A stretch of 64,000 nt of DNA from Bacteroidales bacterium. Its GTDB lineage: Bacteria; Bacteroidota; Bacteroidia; Bacteroidales; F082. The position numbers and the translations under genes were made by a program. The stretch lies in assembly GCA_028277395.1 (NCBI GenBank), contig JANQGJ010000039.1, positions 1 to 64,000 on the forward strand, written 5' to 3'. Below are positions 17,972-27,511 of the stretch, one piece after another; position 1 is the stretch's first letter, and each line of letters begins with the position of its first letter. The notes under the pieces are model-generated. The model ran no database searches. It was not told the DNA's origin and was given only the letters and a program-made list of their open reading frames with translations.

Positions 17972-20191
17972 ATGAGAAAATTACTTGTACTAACAATTGC
18001 CTTTGTTCTGGGACTGAATACTGTTTCAAAGGCCGATGAAGGAATGTGGATTCCTTTATTGATTAATAAAAACATTGCAGAAATGCAGGAAATGGGGCTG
18101 AAGCTAACTGCTGAGGACATTTACAACGTAAATAATTCCAGTTTGAAGGATGCAATTACTATTTTCGGAAGAGGATGTACCGGCGAGATCATTTCACCTG
18201 AAGGACTATTACTAACCAACCACCATTGTGGTTACGGCTCAATTCAAAAGGTAAGTACTCCTGAGGCAAACTATCTTGATGATGGATTCTGGGCGATGAA
18301 TAAAGGTGAAGAAATTCATGTTCCGGGATTAACTGTTCAGTTTTTAAACTACATGAAAGATGTTACCAGAAAAGTACTTGATGGTGTAAAGGATGATATG
18401 ACAGAAGATGAAAGGGCTGAAATAATCAAAAAGCATAAAAAAGACATCGTTGATCATGCCATTAAAGACAGTCATTTTAACGCCAAAGTGGTTTCTTTTT
18501 TCGGAGGTAATGAATATTACCTGTTTGTTTACGAAACCTTTACAGATATCCGGTTAGTAGGAACCCCACCTGAATCTATTGGTAAATTTGGTGCAGACAC
18601 CGACAACTGGATGTGGCCTCGTCATACCGGCGATTTTTCGATGTTCAGAGTATATACCGGTCCTGACGGCAAACCAGCAGAATACGCTGAAGAAAATGTT
18701 CCTATGAAATCCAAACATTTTCTGCCGGTTAACATTGCTGGTGTTGAAAAAGGTGATTTTGCAATGATAATGGGATATCCTGGTGGTACCGACAGGTTTT
18801 TATCATCATTTGGTGTTGATTTAGCCATTAACACTAGTAATCCAACTATTGTTGATATCAGAGAAGAAAAGCTTGCAATTATGCGTGAAGGTATGGATGC
18901 TGATGATGCTGTTCGTTTGCAATATGCAACCAAATTTGCTCAAACAGCCAACTACTGGAAATACTTTATCGGACAAACAAAAGGTTTAAAAAGATTAAAA
19001 GTAAAAGAGAAAAAACAAAAAGAAGAGGCTGAATTCCAAAACTGGATAAACCAGAATCCAAAAGCCAAAATGAAATATGGAGATGCTTTAACTTTACTTG
19101 AATCATCACACGATGTGATGGGTCAATACACATTGGCTCAAACATATTTCATGGAAGCTGTATATCGCGGACCTGAGATACTGAAATACGCCAATTCTTT
19201 TAAAGGGCTTAAAAAAGTTCTGGAGAACAAAGAAGCAACTGATGAAGAAATTACCAGTACAGTAAATAAGCTTAAAAGTGGTGTTGCTAAGCATTTTAAA
19301 GATTACAACAGCACAATTGACAGGAATATGCTTGCTTCCATGATGAAAATGTATCATGAAGAAGTGCCACTTGACCAACAACCTGCATACCTGTTGAAAA
19401 TAGATAGCAAGTTTAAAGGTGATTATGATAAATATGCCGATTATGTTTTTAACAAATCAATTTTTTCAAACAAAGATAAAGTTGAGACATTTCTTGAAAA
19501 TCCAAGTGCTAAAAAAATTAAGAAAGACCCGGCCTTTGTTGCTGTAAGAGCATTTGTTGCTAAATATTATGAAAATGCTGATAATCTTAAACAAGCTTAT
19601 GATGATCTGGCCAAAGGTCACCGACTTTACATTGCAGGTTTACGTGAAATGAATCCGGATCAAAATTATTCCCCTGACGCAAACTTTACCATGCGTCTGA
19701 CTTATGGAACAGTTGAGGATTATTATCCTGCCGATGCTATTCATTATGATTACTTTACAACAATGGACGGAATTATGCAAAAAGAAGATCCGTCGAACTG
19801 GGAATTTGTTGTACCTGAAAAATTAAAAGAACTTTATGAAGCCAAAGACTTCGGTCAATATGGTGAAGATGGTGTAATGAAAGTTTGTTTTCTTACCACT
19901 CATGATATTACCGGTGGAAACTCAGGAAGTCCGGTAATCAACGGAAAAGGCGAATTAATAGGTCTGGCATTTGACGGTAACTGGGAAGCTATGAGCGGCG
20001 ATATTGCCTTTGAACCCGAGCTGCAACGTACAATAAATGTTGATATCAGATATGTACTGTTTGTTGTAGATAAATTTGCCGGTGCCAAAAATCTTATTGA
20101 TGAAATGACATTGGTTACTGAAAGACCTGTAACAATTGTGGAAGTAGAAGAAGTTAAAGCTCCTGCAGCAGTTGAAGAGACTATTGAATAG
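17972..20191 (+). CDS. S46 family dipeptidyl-peptidase, DPP7 type
   Basis: A periplasmic serine peptidase that removes dipeptides from the N-terminus of oligopeptides, feeding amino-acid catabolism. It has 739 residues with a signal peptide of about 22. The chymotrypsin-like triad is H85 (TNHHCG), D221 (RHTGDFS) and S651 (GGNSGSP). The residue 18 after the serine, G669 in FDGNWE, is the known specificity position: Gly in DPP7 (prefers hydrophobic P1), Arg in DPP11 (prefers Asp/Glu). DPP7-type is therefore inferred. The C-terminal Glu/Val-rich tail is extra. Confidence 0.92.
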   Translation: MRKLLVLTIAFVLGLNTVSKADEGMWIPLLINKNIAEMQEMGLKLTAEDIYNVNNSSLKDAITIFGRGCTGEIISPEGLLLTNHHCGYGSIQKVSTPEANYLDDGFWAMNKGEEIHVPGLTVQFLNYMKDVTRKVLDGVKDDMTEDERAEIIKKHKKDIVDHAIKDSHFNAKVVSFFGGNEYYLFVYETFTDIRLVGTPPESIGKFGADTDNWMWPRHTGDFSMFRVYTGPDGKPAEYAEENVPMKSKHFLPVNIAGVEKGDFAMIMGYPGGTDRFLSSFGVDLAINTSNPTIVDIREEKLAIMREGMDADDAVRLQYATKFAQTANYWKYFIGQTKGLKRLKVKEKKQKEEAEFQNWINQNPKAKMKYGDALTLLESSHDVMGQYTLAQTYFMEAVYRGPEILKYANSFKGLKKVLENKEATDEEITSTVNKLKSGVAKHFKDYNSTIDRNMLASMMKMYHEEVPLDQQPAYLLKIDSKFKGDYDKYADYVFNKSIFSNKDKVETFLENPSAKKIKKDPAFVAVRAFVAKYYENADNLKQAYDDLAKGHRLYIAGLREMNPDQNYSPDANFTMRLTYGTVEDYYPADAIHYDYFTTMDGIMQKEDPSNWEFVVPEKLKELYEAKDFGQYGEDGVMKVCFLTTHDITGGNSGSPVINGKGELIGLAFDGNWEAMSGDIAFEPELQRTINVDIRYVLFVVDKFAGAKNLIDEMTLVTERPVTIVEVEEVKAPAAVEETIE

Positions 20192-20212
20192 ATATTTATT
20201 TCAGATGATTTT

Positions 20213-20247
20213 AAAAAGCCGGTTCGGGATATCTGAACCGGCTTTTT
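20213..20247 (+). terminator. Strong intrinsic terminator after the DPP7-type gene
   Basis: AAAAAGCCGGTTC (20213-20225) and GAACCGGCTTTTT (20235-20247) make a perfect 13-bp stem with a 9-nt loop ending in T residues. Confidence 0.92.
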
Positions 20248-20334
20248 ATATTTTTGAGAATCCGGGGAATGTGAAACTTATTCATTTGTACTATATTTGA
20301 ATCAGGATTCAACACTGTATTGAATTAACCGGTT

Positions 20335-21201
20335 ATGAAAAAAGCATTACTATTACTTATATCATCGGTATTTATTGTTTCAAATATATGTTCTCAAAAT
20401 AATTTGTCGAAAAAGCAAATTCGTAAACAAAAAATCAATTTTTTAACTGCCAACAGATCATGGACAGCTGAAATACCATTATGGATTCCCGGTTTTGCAG
20501 GTACTTTTGCTTATGGCGATGTAGAAATCAAAGGTGAAGATGGTGTTGATCCCGAACATCCAATTGAACCCCCGCCAGGTGGTGGTATTGGTGAAATACT
20601 ATCAAGGTTGTTCAGAACTGATTGGTATCTGAAGTTTTTCTTCATTACCAAAATTGCCTATGAAAAAAATAATTTTCTGATTCAGTTTGACGCATTATCA
20701 GGATCGGTAGGTAACTCCGTTAAATTCAGGTATAATAACAGGGAAACTGTCCAGGCAAACTTCAGCTCAACCCTGACAAGGTTATTTGTGGGATATAAAA
20801 TAGTTAATCATCAATCACAAAACAGGAAATTCAGATATGAGTTATTCGGTTATTTGGGGACAAGAGCTTTCTTTAATTCAATCAATTCAGATTTAAACAA
20901 CTCTGTCAATAATCTTGATATATCTCCTTCATGGTGGGAACCGGTTATAGGGCTTCAAAACCAGTTTACTTTTAAGAGATGGTTTTTAGTTGTTCAGGGT
21001 GATTATGGCGGACTTTTCGTAAATACAAAATATTCAAATCAATTTTCCTTTTACACTTATTACAGAACAGGTAAAATTACCTCTGTTAAAATAGGTTGGA
21101 ACCATTTACAACAACACCATGAAGATAAATTGCTAAATGAAGATTTAAAAGTTATAGTAACCTTATCAGGACCAAGTGTAGGTATTGCATTTCATTTTTA
21201 A
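20335..21201 (+). CDS. Outer-membrane beta-barrel-like protein of unknown function
   Basis: A 288-residue protein with a signal peptide (about residues 1-20, ending NICSQ). The mature part begins with a basic segment and a WTAEIPLWIPGFAGTFAYGDV region, contains a Pro-rich loop (EPPPGGGIG) and then alternating amphipathic strands, ending in a terminal aromatic (AFHF), as outer-membrane barrels do. I cannot name the family. It is separated from the peptidase gene by a terminator, and from ndh by 227 bp. Confidence 0.6.
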   Translation: MKKALLLLISSVFIVSNICSQNNLSKKQIRKQKINFLTANRSWTAEIPLWIPGFAGTFAYGDVEIKGEDGVDPEHPIEPPPGGGIGEILSRLFRTDWYLKFFFITKIAYEKNNFLIQFDALSGSVGNSVKFRYNNRETVQANFSSTLTRLFVGYKIVNHQSQNRKFRYELFGYLGTRAFFNSINSDLNNSVNNLDISPSWWEPVIGLQNQFTFKRWFLVVQGDYGGLFVNTKYSNQFSFYTYYRTGKITSVKIGWNHLQQHHEDKLLNEDLKVIVTLSGPSVGIAFHF

Positions 21202-21348
21202 TAAATTTTTAACTTATACAAATATTGTAACCTTTCATAATTTTGTTAATATTGTTATTTATGAGTAACAACAAAAGAAGTCATTAAGTCAAACAATATT
21301 TCCGGTCATTTGTCAGGTTTTAGTTTTTAATACGACTTCTAAAACAAT

Positions 21349-21377
21349 AAGGAATACAGCAATTTACTATATTCCTT
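21349..21377 (+). promoter_or_regulatory. Hairpin in the leader of ndh
   Basis: AAGGAATA (21349-21356) and TATTCCTT (21370-21377) form an 8-bp stem with a 13-nt loop, 52 bp before the ndh ATG and about 150 bp after the preceding gene. It could be a late terminator or part of the ndh leader. Confidence 0.3.
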
Positions 21378-21428
21378 TTATAGCACTAAAAAGATAATAT
21401 TAAATACTGCTTTCAACTAATTGAGTTA

Positions 21429-22724
21429 ATGAAATACTACATACCTAACATTCCTCAAACTAAAAAGAAAAGAATAGTAATTGTTGGAGGAGGTTTTGCA
21501 GGCCTCAAAATACTAAGAAAGCTATCAGGTAAAGGTTTCCAGATTGTTCTGCTGGATAAAAATAACTATCATCAGTTTCAGCCATTACTATACCAGGTAT
21601 CAACTGCAGGGCTGGAACCAACAGCAATATCATTTCCTTTGAGAAAGATCCTCCAAAATGAGAAAAACATACATTTCAGAATTACCGGATTAAAAGAAAT
21701 TAATGATCATAACAATGAAATTATAACTGATATTGGTAAACTTAGTTACGATTATCTGATTTTGGCAATGGGTACAACCACAAATTTCTTTGGACAAAAA
21801 AATATTGAGAAATACTCACTTGCGATGAAAACAGCAGCTGATTCAATTTTAATCAGGAACACGATACTCAAAAATTTCGAATTATCATTGTTGGAAACTG
21901 AAGAAGATAAGATAAATAGTTTTATAAATATAGTAATTGTAGGTGGTGGACCAACCGGTGTTGAACTGGCCGGGGCTTTGGCTGAAATGAAAAAGTACAT
22001 TTTTCCTAAAGATTATCCTGAACTGGACCTGAATAATATGAGAATTATTATTTATGAAGCATCACCAAAACTGTTGTCAGGTATGTCATCTTTTTCATCA
22101 AAACATGCATTGAAATATTTAAAATCACTTGGAGTTGAAGTATATCTGAACACTAGAGTTGATGATTATGATGGCAACTTGCTAAGTGTATCAGACGAAT
22201 CAACCGTTTCAACAAAAACAGTTATTTGGGCTGCAGGAGTAAAATCTGAAAGAATAACAGGTATTGCAGAAGAGTTGTTTGCTCCTGGAAACAGAATTAA
22301 TGTAAACAGACATAACAAGGTACCAAACACATCAAATATTTTTGTTGTTGGCGATCAATGCATAATGAAAACCCAAAAATATCCAAACGGGCATCCACAG
22401 GTTGCTCAAACTGCGATTCAGCAAGCCAGATTGCTTGCAAAAAATATATTGAGAATAGAGTCAGGTAATAAACCAACAGATTTTGAATATGTTGACAAAG
22501 GTTCAATGGCAACAATTGGCAGAAATCTGGCCGTTGCCGATCTTCCCTTTGGTAAATTCAGGGGTTTCACTGCCTGGATATTGTGGTCAATTGTTCACCT
22601 GTTTACCATAGTGGGAATTAAAAACCGAATTTCTACCTTTTTGAACTGGATATGGAGTTATTTTACTTACGATCAGTCGTTAAGGGTTCTTATTATTCCA
22701 AAATTCATTAATCAGTCCAGGTAG
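21429..22724 (+). CDS. ndh: Type II NADH dehydrogenase (NAD(P)/FAD-dependent oxidoreductase)
   Basis: A single-subunit, non-proton-pumping NADH:quinone oxidoreductase of 431 residues. The FAD dinucleotide fold is VGGGFAGLKIL (near residues 19-29) and the NADH fold is VGGGPTGVELAGAL (near 172-185). The VVGDQC segment near 307 is the second FAD motif. The C-terminus has a hydrophobic and aromatic membrane-anchoring region with INQSR at the end. The eanB-like gene starts 53 bp downstream on the same strand with no visible terminator between, so co-transcription is possible. It could equally be a sulfide:quinone-type relative, but the SQR cysteines are missing. Confidence 0.88.
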   Translation: MKYYIPNIPQTKKKRIVIVGGGFAGLKILRKLSGKGFQIVLLDKNNYHQFQPLLYQVSTAGLEPTAISFPLRKILQNEKNIHFRITGLKEINDHNNEIITDIGKLSYDYLILAMGTTTNFFGQKNIEKYSLAMKTAADSILIRNTILKNFELSLLETEEDKINSFINIVIVGGGPTGVELAGALAEMKKYIFPKDYPELDLNNMRIIIYEASPKLLSGMSSFSSKHALKYLKSLGVEVYLNTRVDDYDGNLLSVSDESTVSTKTVIWAAGVKSERITGIAEELFAPGNRINVNRHNKVPNTSNIFVVGDQCIMKTQKYPNGHPQVAQTAIQQARLLAKNILRIESGNKPTDFEYVDKGSMATIGRNLAVADLPFGKFRGFTAWILWSIVHLFTIVGIKNRISTFLNWIWSYFTYDQSLRVLIIPKFINQSR

Positions 22725-22777
22725 CTATAACAATAAAAAATTAGTTATATTTAACATATCAACAAAACAAACCTTAC

Positions 22778-24058
22778 ATGTTTAAACAAATTACTACTAA
22801 AGAATTAATTACTGAAAGCAAAAACACCAATGCCGTTATAGTTGATGTGCGACCTGTTGACGCATATAATGGCTGGAAACTGTCAGGAGAAAATCGCGGA
22901 GGTCATATTACAGGAGCCAGAAGTTTACCATTAAAATGGCTTAATTATATCGACTGGATCGAGATAGTCAGATCAAAGGGTATTTTCCCTGAAAACAAAG
23001 TAATAATCTATGGTTACAATACAGAAGACTCGGAAAAAACTGGAGAGTCATTTCAGAAAGCCGGTTATAACGATGTAGTAATATACCCCTATTTTACTGA
23101 CGAATGGGCCAATAATACTATGCTCCCGATGGACAAGCTGGAACGTTATAAACATCTGGTTTCCGCTCATTGGGTAAAATCACTCATTTCAAAAGAGAAA
23201 CCTGACCATTATGACAATGACAAGTTTGTAATTTGTCACGCCCATTACAGAAACAGGGATGCTTATTTAAGTGGTCATATTCCAGGGGCTATTGATATGG
23301 ACACTTTAGCCCTTGAAGCACCGGAAACGTGGAACAGGAGATCGCCGGAAGAGTTGAAAAAATCACTTGAGGAACATGGTATATCAAGTGACACAACAGT
23401 TGTTCTATATGGAAAATTTATGTTCCCGGATAATGATGATCCATTCCCGGGCAGTGCAGCCGGTGATATAGGTGCAATTCGTAATGCATTTATTATGATG
23501 TATGCCGGGGTAAAAGACGTCAGAGTGTTAAATGGTGGATTTCAATCATGGGTTGATGCAGGATATGAAGTTAGCACTGATGATGTGAAAAAAAGGAAAG
23601 CAAGTGATTTTGGAGTATCTATTCCGCAGAAACCAAAACTGGCTGTAGATATTCCTCAGGCAAAACAAATGCTGGAATCGAAACATTCCAAACTGATTTG
23701 TGTAAGAAGTCTGCCTGAATATATTGGAGAGGTAAGCGGATACAACTATATTGAAAAAAAAGGACGAATCCCCGGAGCCATTTTTGGTAATTGCGGATCA
23801 GATGCATATCATATGGAAAACTATCGCAATCTCGACCATACTACCCGTGAGTTTAATGAAATTGTATCAATTTGGAAAGATGCAGGCATAACACCTGATA
23901 AACACCTGGCCTTTTATTGTGGTACAGGCTGGCGGGGAAGTGAAGCATTTTTTAATGCATGGTTACTGGGGTGGCCTGAGGTAAGTGTTTTCGATGGTGG
24001 ATGGTTTGAATGGAGTAACGATCCCTCAAATCCTTATGAAACAGGTGTTCCCGAATAA
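22778..24058 (+). CDS. eanB: Three-domain rhodanese sulfurtransferase, EanB-like (hercynine to ergothioneine)
   Basis: A 426-residue protein with three rhodanese domains (about 1-125, 128-270 and 285-426). Domains 1 and 2 lack the active-site cysteine (they read YGYN and YGKF); domain 3 has YCGTGWRG with C381. In the EanB sulfurtransferase of Chlorobium limicola I recall catalytic C412, substrate-binding Y353, a neighbouring Y411, and other cysteines at 116, 184, 339 and 370. Subtracting 31 gives C381, Y322, Y380, C153, C308 and C339, all present here; only position 85 is Ser instead of Cys. EanB uses polysulfide to put sulfur on hercynine C2. The next gene is the matching methyltransferase, which supports the call. 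Confidence 0.85.
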   Translation: MFKQITTKELITESKNTNAVIVDVRPVDAYNGWKLSGENRGGHITGARSLPLKWLNYIDWIEIVRSKGIFPENKVIIYGYNTEDSEKTGESFQKAGYNDVVIYPYFTDEWANNTMLPMDKLERYKHLVSAHWVKSLISKEKPDHYDNDKFVICHAHYRNRDAYLSGHIPGAIDMDTLALEAPETWNRRSPEELKKSLEEHGISSDTTVVLYGKFMFPDNDDPFPGSAAGDIGAIRNAFIMMYAGVKDVRVLNGGFQSWVDAGYEVSTDDVKKRKASDFGVSIPQKPKLAVDIPQAKQMLESKHSKLICVRSLPEYIGEVSGYNYIEKKGRIPGAIFGNCGSDAYHMENYRNLDHTTREFNEIVSIWKDAGITPDKHLAFYCGTGWRGSEAFFNAWLLGWPEVSVFDGGWFEWSNDPSNPYETGVPE

Positions 24059-24064
24059 TACGAT

Positions 24065-25039
24065 ATGAAAGAAACTTTACAAACTACAATTCTGTCAGAA
24101 TTTGCTAATGACACTCTCAAAGGGCTATCATCAGATCAAAAATATTTATCCTCTAAGTATTTTTATGATTATAACGGTAGCAGAATATTCCAGGATATTA
24201 TGCAAATGCCCGAATACTACTTAACCAGATGTGAGTATGAAATATTTACAAATTTAAAACACCAGATCCTGGAGTGTTTTAAATCAGACAACAAAGGATT
24301 CGACTTAATAGAACTGGGAGCCGGAGACGGAACAAAAACCAAAGTGCTTCTGTCGTATTTCCTAAATCAAAATTCAGATTTCAGATATTCACCTGTTGAC
24401 ATTTCTGAAGTATCAGTAACTGATCTTGTAAACGAGCTTGAAGAGAAATTTCCTGAATTAAAAATAACAGGGAGAGTTGGAGATTACTTCGAACTGATAA
24501 AAAGTATTGAACCCAATGGTTATGAAAGAAAGGTAATACTATTTCTTGGTTCAAACATTGGTAATTTTAACAAGCAACTATCCATCAGATTTCTGAAGGA
24601 ACTGTATAATGCATGTGATAGTAACGATTATGTTTTTATCGGTTTTGACCTGAAAAAAGATAAAAACATTATACTGAAAGCTTATAATGATCCGCATGGT
24701 CATACTGCTGCCTTTAATCTGAATTTATTAACAAGAATTAATTCTGAACTGTCAGCTGATTTTGACCCTGAGAATTTCTACCATGAAGAAGTTTATGATC
24801 CGGAGTCCGGGACAGCACGCAGCTATCTGATCAGTAAGAAAAACCATACAGTGGAAATCGGGCAGCTAAATTTCACCTGTAATTTTAGTACAGGAGAAAA
24901 AATATTTATGGAAATGTCGCAGAAATATGATATGAAAATGATTAACGATCTTGCAAATGTTAGCGGATTTGAAGTTGTAAGGAACTTCTTTGATGAACGT
25001 CAATATTTTGTAAATTCATTATGGAAACCAATAAAATGA
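24065..25039 (+). CDS. eanA: Histidine N-alpha-methyltransferase, EgtD/EanA type
   Basis: A SAM-dependent methyltransferase of 324 residues that would trimethylate histidine to hercynine. The SAM-binding motif ELGAGDGTKT is at residues 83-92 and PVDIS at 110-114. The histidine-binding GSNIGNF is at 162-168 (EgtD has GSTIGN with Asn166), and near the C-terminus TGEKIFMEMSQKY holds the family glutamate. The N-terminal SSKYFYDYNGSRIF and TRCEYEI blocks are characteristic of EgtD proteins. It starts 6 bp after the eanB stop. Named eanA here because the partner is the rhodanese rather than the oxygen-dependent EgtB. Confidence 0.88.
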   Translation: MKETLQTTILSEFANDTLKGLSSDQKYLSSKYFYDYNGSRIFQDIMQMPEYYLTRCEYEIFTNLKHQILECFKSDNKGFDLIELGAGDGTKTKVLLSYFLNQNSDFRYSPVDISEVSVTDLVNELEEKFPELKITGRVGDYFELIKSIEPNGYERKVILFLGSNIGNFNKQLSIRFLKELYNACDSNDYVFIGFDLKKDKNIILKAYNDPHGHTAAFNLNLLTRINSELSADFDPENFYHEEVYDPESGTARSYLISKKNHTVEIGQLNFTCNFSTGEKIFMEMSQKYDMKMINDLANVSGFEVVRNFFDERQYFVNSLWKPIK

Positions 25040-25323
25040 TCATGAAAGCTATATGGAATAATAAGATAATTGCAGAAAGTGAAAGAACTATTCTTTTAGA
25101 AGGAAATCATTATTTCCCTATTGAATCTGTTAAAACAGAGTATTTTAAAACAAGTATTCACAAGACTGTTTGCCCGTGGAAAGGCACAGCATCATATTAT
25201 GATATTGTTGTGGAAGGAAGTGTTAATGAAGATGCAGCATGGTATTATCCTTCACCTTCAGATAAAGCAGCACATATTAAAGATCATGTAGCCTTTTGGA
25301 AAGGTGTAAAAGTTTTGGAGTAA
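25036..25323 (+). CDS. DUF427 (NTP_transf_9) protein coupled to the ergothioneine genes
   Basis: A single DUF427 domain of about 95 residues, with NHYFPIESV, the family cysteine motif TVCPWKGTASYY and a closing YPSPSDKAAHIKDHVAFWKG. The start chosen, ATG at 25036, overlaps the eanA stop in the sequence ATGA, which suggests translational coupling; ATG at 25042 (MKAIWNNK, the common family start) is a good alternative. DUF427 has no established biochemical role. Its place as the third gene after eanB and eanA suggests a job in ergothioneine making or use, but this is inference only. Confidence 0.8.
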   Translation: MIMKAIWNNKIIAESERTILLEGNHYFPIESVKTEYFKTSIHKTVCPWKGTASYYDIVVEGSVNEDAAWYYPSPSDKAAHIKDHVAFWKGVKVLE

Positions 25324-25524
25324 GGACAATTTAATCCGGTATTTTACATTATCACAAAAGGTACGATCACAACATTCCGAAACATAATAGCCGGTAAATC
25401 GTAAAAACTGAAATAAATAGCAGGTCTGCAATCTCTTACTTCTGAAATAGATTCTCAATAAGGGAAATGTTTTATTACACAAGACCGCGTAACTTTATAA
25501 CATACAGACCATTATCATATTTGG

Positions 25525-25532
25525 TATATTTG
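25525..25532 (+). promoter_or_regulatory. Probable -7 box of the LruC-protein gene
   Basis: TATATTTG exactly matches TAnnTTTG, 41 nt before the ATG at 25574. No clear -33 element. The rest of the gap 25324-25573 holds no gene that I can support. Confidence 0.4.
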
Positions 25533-25573
25533 TTGGTATTATAGCTTTTTACTAAACATTCAAAAGAAGAATT

Positions 25574-27511
25574 ATGAAATCTGTTTTTACTTATATAATA
25601 TTTACACTTGCTTTTGTAATATTAACTCTTTCATCCTGTAAAAAGGACAATACAAATCTTGACTCAAATGATATTAATGATCTGGTTATCCCGGCATCGT
25701 TTAACTTTGCTACAACTAATACTATTGACCTTACAATAAATGATTACGAATCCGGAGCACGTTACGATATTTACACCATAAACAGTACCACTCCGGACGA
25801 TATTATATATACAAGTACCGACACAACAGTTGTGATTGATGATCTGAATCAGCATATTGCCTCCGGATTTATTAAAGAAAGTACATACAATACCGTACTA
25901 ACTGTTCCTTCATATCATAAATATATTTTTATAATGCGTGGGAAAGATGGTATTTTCCATGGTGAAAATGTTGAAATTGGTTCAGGAAAAATAATATATA
26001 ACTTCACAGGCAATATGTTGAAAGCTGCCCGGCTGGATGATGACATAATTTATAGTGTTAACGGAAGCAATACAGAAATTCAATCAATAAATCTTACATC
26101 AGGTCAGATCACACAAATTGGAAATCTGCCATTTAAAAGCATTGCAAACGCTGCTGACAAAATAAACAATCGTATTTATACTGCAAATAAGCAAAGTCCT
26201 TTTCAGTTAGGGTATTACGATTTATCAACGAATCAATTTACTGTAGTTGGAAATTTCTCATGGAGTTTTCCAAGAATGGATTATAACCCTGATGATGGTT
26301 TATTATATATCTCAAAAGGAAACAAATTATATAAAGTAGATCCTTCAAGCGCCCAGATACTCCAAACTTATAATATAGTTGGTTTGCAGGGAAGTAGTTA
26401 CTGTGATGTTGCTTTTGCCCCGGATGGTTCAATGTTTATTGGGGATAAAATCGCACTATATTCGGCACAGTTCAGTGGAAATAATATTAATGTAACAAGG
26501 TTAAGTGACAATACTCTTCCTCAAAAAATAACATGCCTTGCAGTTGGAAGTAACGGTCATTTATACACATCCCAGGTAAGTGCAAATGGAAAAATCATTG
26601 ATTTCGATCCTGCAACCGGAACCTGGTCGTATTTTAATATTTCCGGTAATATCAAAATCAATGATTTCGGAATTATCAGGGCGATTGAACCAGGTACAGG
26701 TGATACAGATGGTGATGGTGTACCAGATGATCAGGATGATTATCCTGATGACGTAAATAAAGCATTCAATAATTATTTCCCGGGAGAAAACACATGGGCA
26801 TCAATGGCATTTGAGGATTTATGGCCTGGAAAAGGAGATTTTGATTTTAACGACCTTGTAATGAAATACAACATTAATCAGATCACTAATTCTTCCAACA
26901 ATGTTGTTGAAATAAATGCAACATTTAACCCGGTTCATGAAGGCGCTACACTGGTAAATGGTTTTGCTTTCCAATTACCGATCTCAACAAATGATATTGA
27001 AAGCGTTAACGGGTATAACCTGACAGGAACGTCTGTTTCTTTAAATACCAACGGAACAATTGCAGATCATACTCTTGCAAATATTGTAGTATTTGATCAA
27101 ACTGAACCAAATATAGGCTCAACACTGAATGTTATAGTTGAGATGTCAAATCCTGTTGATCCCGCAGATCTGGGCAGCGCACCATATAATCCATATTTAA
27201 TAATCGATCAAAGGATGGATATGGAAATACACTTATCGGATATGGAACCAACTTCGCTTGCAGATCAAAGTTATTTTGGCACACAGGACGACTCCAGCGA
27301 TCCTGCAACTGGCAGATATTATAAAACTTCCAACAATCTCCCATGGGCTATTAATATTGTGTATGATTTTGTATGGCCACTTGAAAATAAAGAAATAACC
27401 CAGGGTTATCTTAAATTTGGAGAATGGGCTGAATCAGGAGGTTCACTTTACGCTGACTGGTACAAAGACTTATCCGGCTACAGAAATAATGAATATCTTG
27501 ATGTACAGTGA
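25574..27511 (+). CDS. LruC-domain surface lipoprotein with propeller-like N-terminal part
   Basis: A 645-residue protein with a lipoprotein signal peptide and lipobox SSC (cysteine near 22) followed by KKDN. Residues about 40-370 contain repeats such as YDLSTNQFTVVGNFSW and ILQTYNIVG, suggesting a beta-propeller. Then DTDGDGVPDDQDDYP (near 377-391) is a calcium-binding, thrombospondin-type-3-like segment that leads into an LruC domain (about 395-640), with the WPGKGDFDFNDLVM signature near 419. LruC domains occur in surface lipoproteins of Bacteroidota and other bacteria; the role is not settled. It is probably monocistronic. Confidence 0.88.
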   Translation: MKSVFTYIIFTLAFVILTLSSCKKDNTNLDSNDINDLVIPASFNFATTNTIDLTINDYESGARYDIYTINSTTPDDIIYTSTDTTVVIDDLNQHIASGFIKESTYNTVLTVPSYHKYIFIMRGKDGIFHGENVEIGSGKIIYNFTGNMLKAARLDDDIIYSVNGSNTEIQSINLTSGQITQIGNLPFKSIANAADKINNRIYTANKQSPFQLGYYDLSTNQFTVVGNFSWSFPRMDYNPDDGLLYISKGNKLYKVDPSSAQILQTYNIVGLQGSSYCDVAFAPDGSMFIGDKIALYSAQFSGNNINVTRLSDNTLPQKITCLAVGSNGHLYTSQVSANGKIIDFDPATGTWSYFNISGNIKINDFGIIRAIEPGTGDTDGDGVPDDQDDYPDDVNKAFNNYFPGENTWASMAFEDLWPGKGDFDFNDLVMKYNINQITNSSNNVVEINATFNPVHEGATLVNGFAFQLPISTNDIESVNGYNLTGTSVSLNTNGTIADHTLANIVVFDQTEPNIGSTLNVIVEMSNPVDPADLGSAPYNPYLIIDQRMDMEIHLSDMEPTSLADQSYFGTQDDSSDPATGRYYKTSNNLPWAINIVYDFVWPLENKEITQGYLKFGEWAESGGSLYADWYKDLSGYRNNEYLDVQ

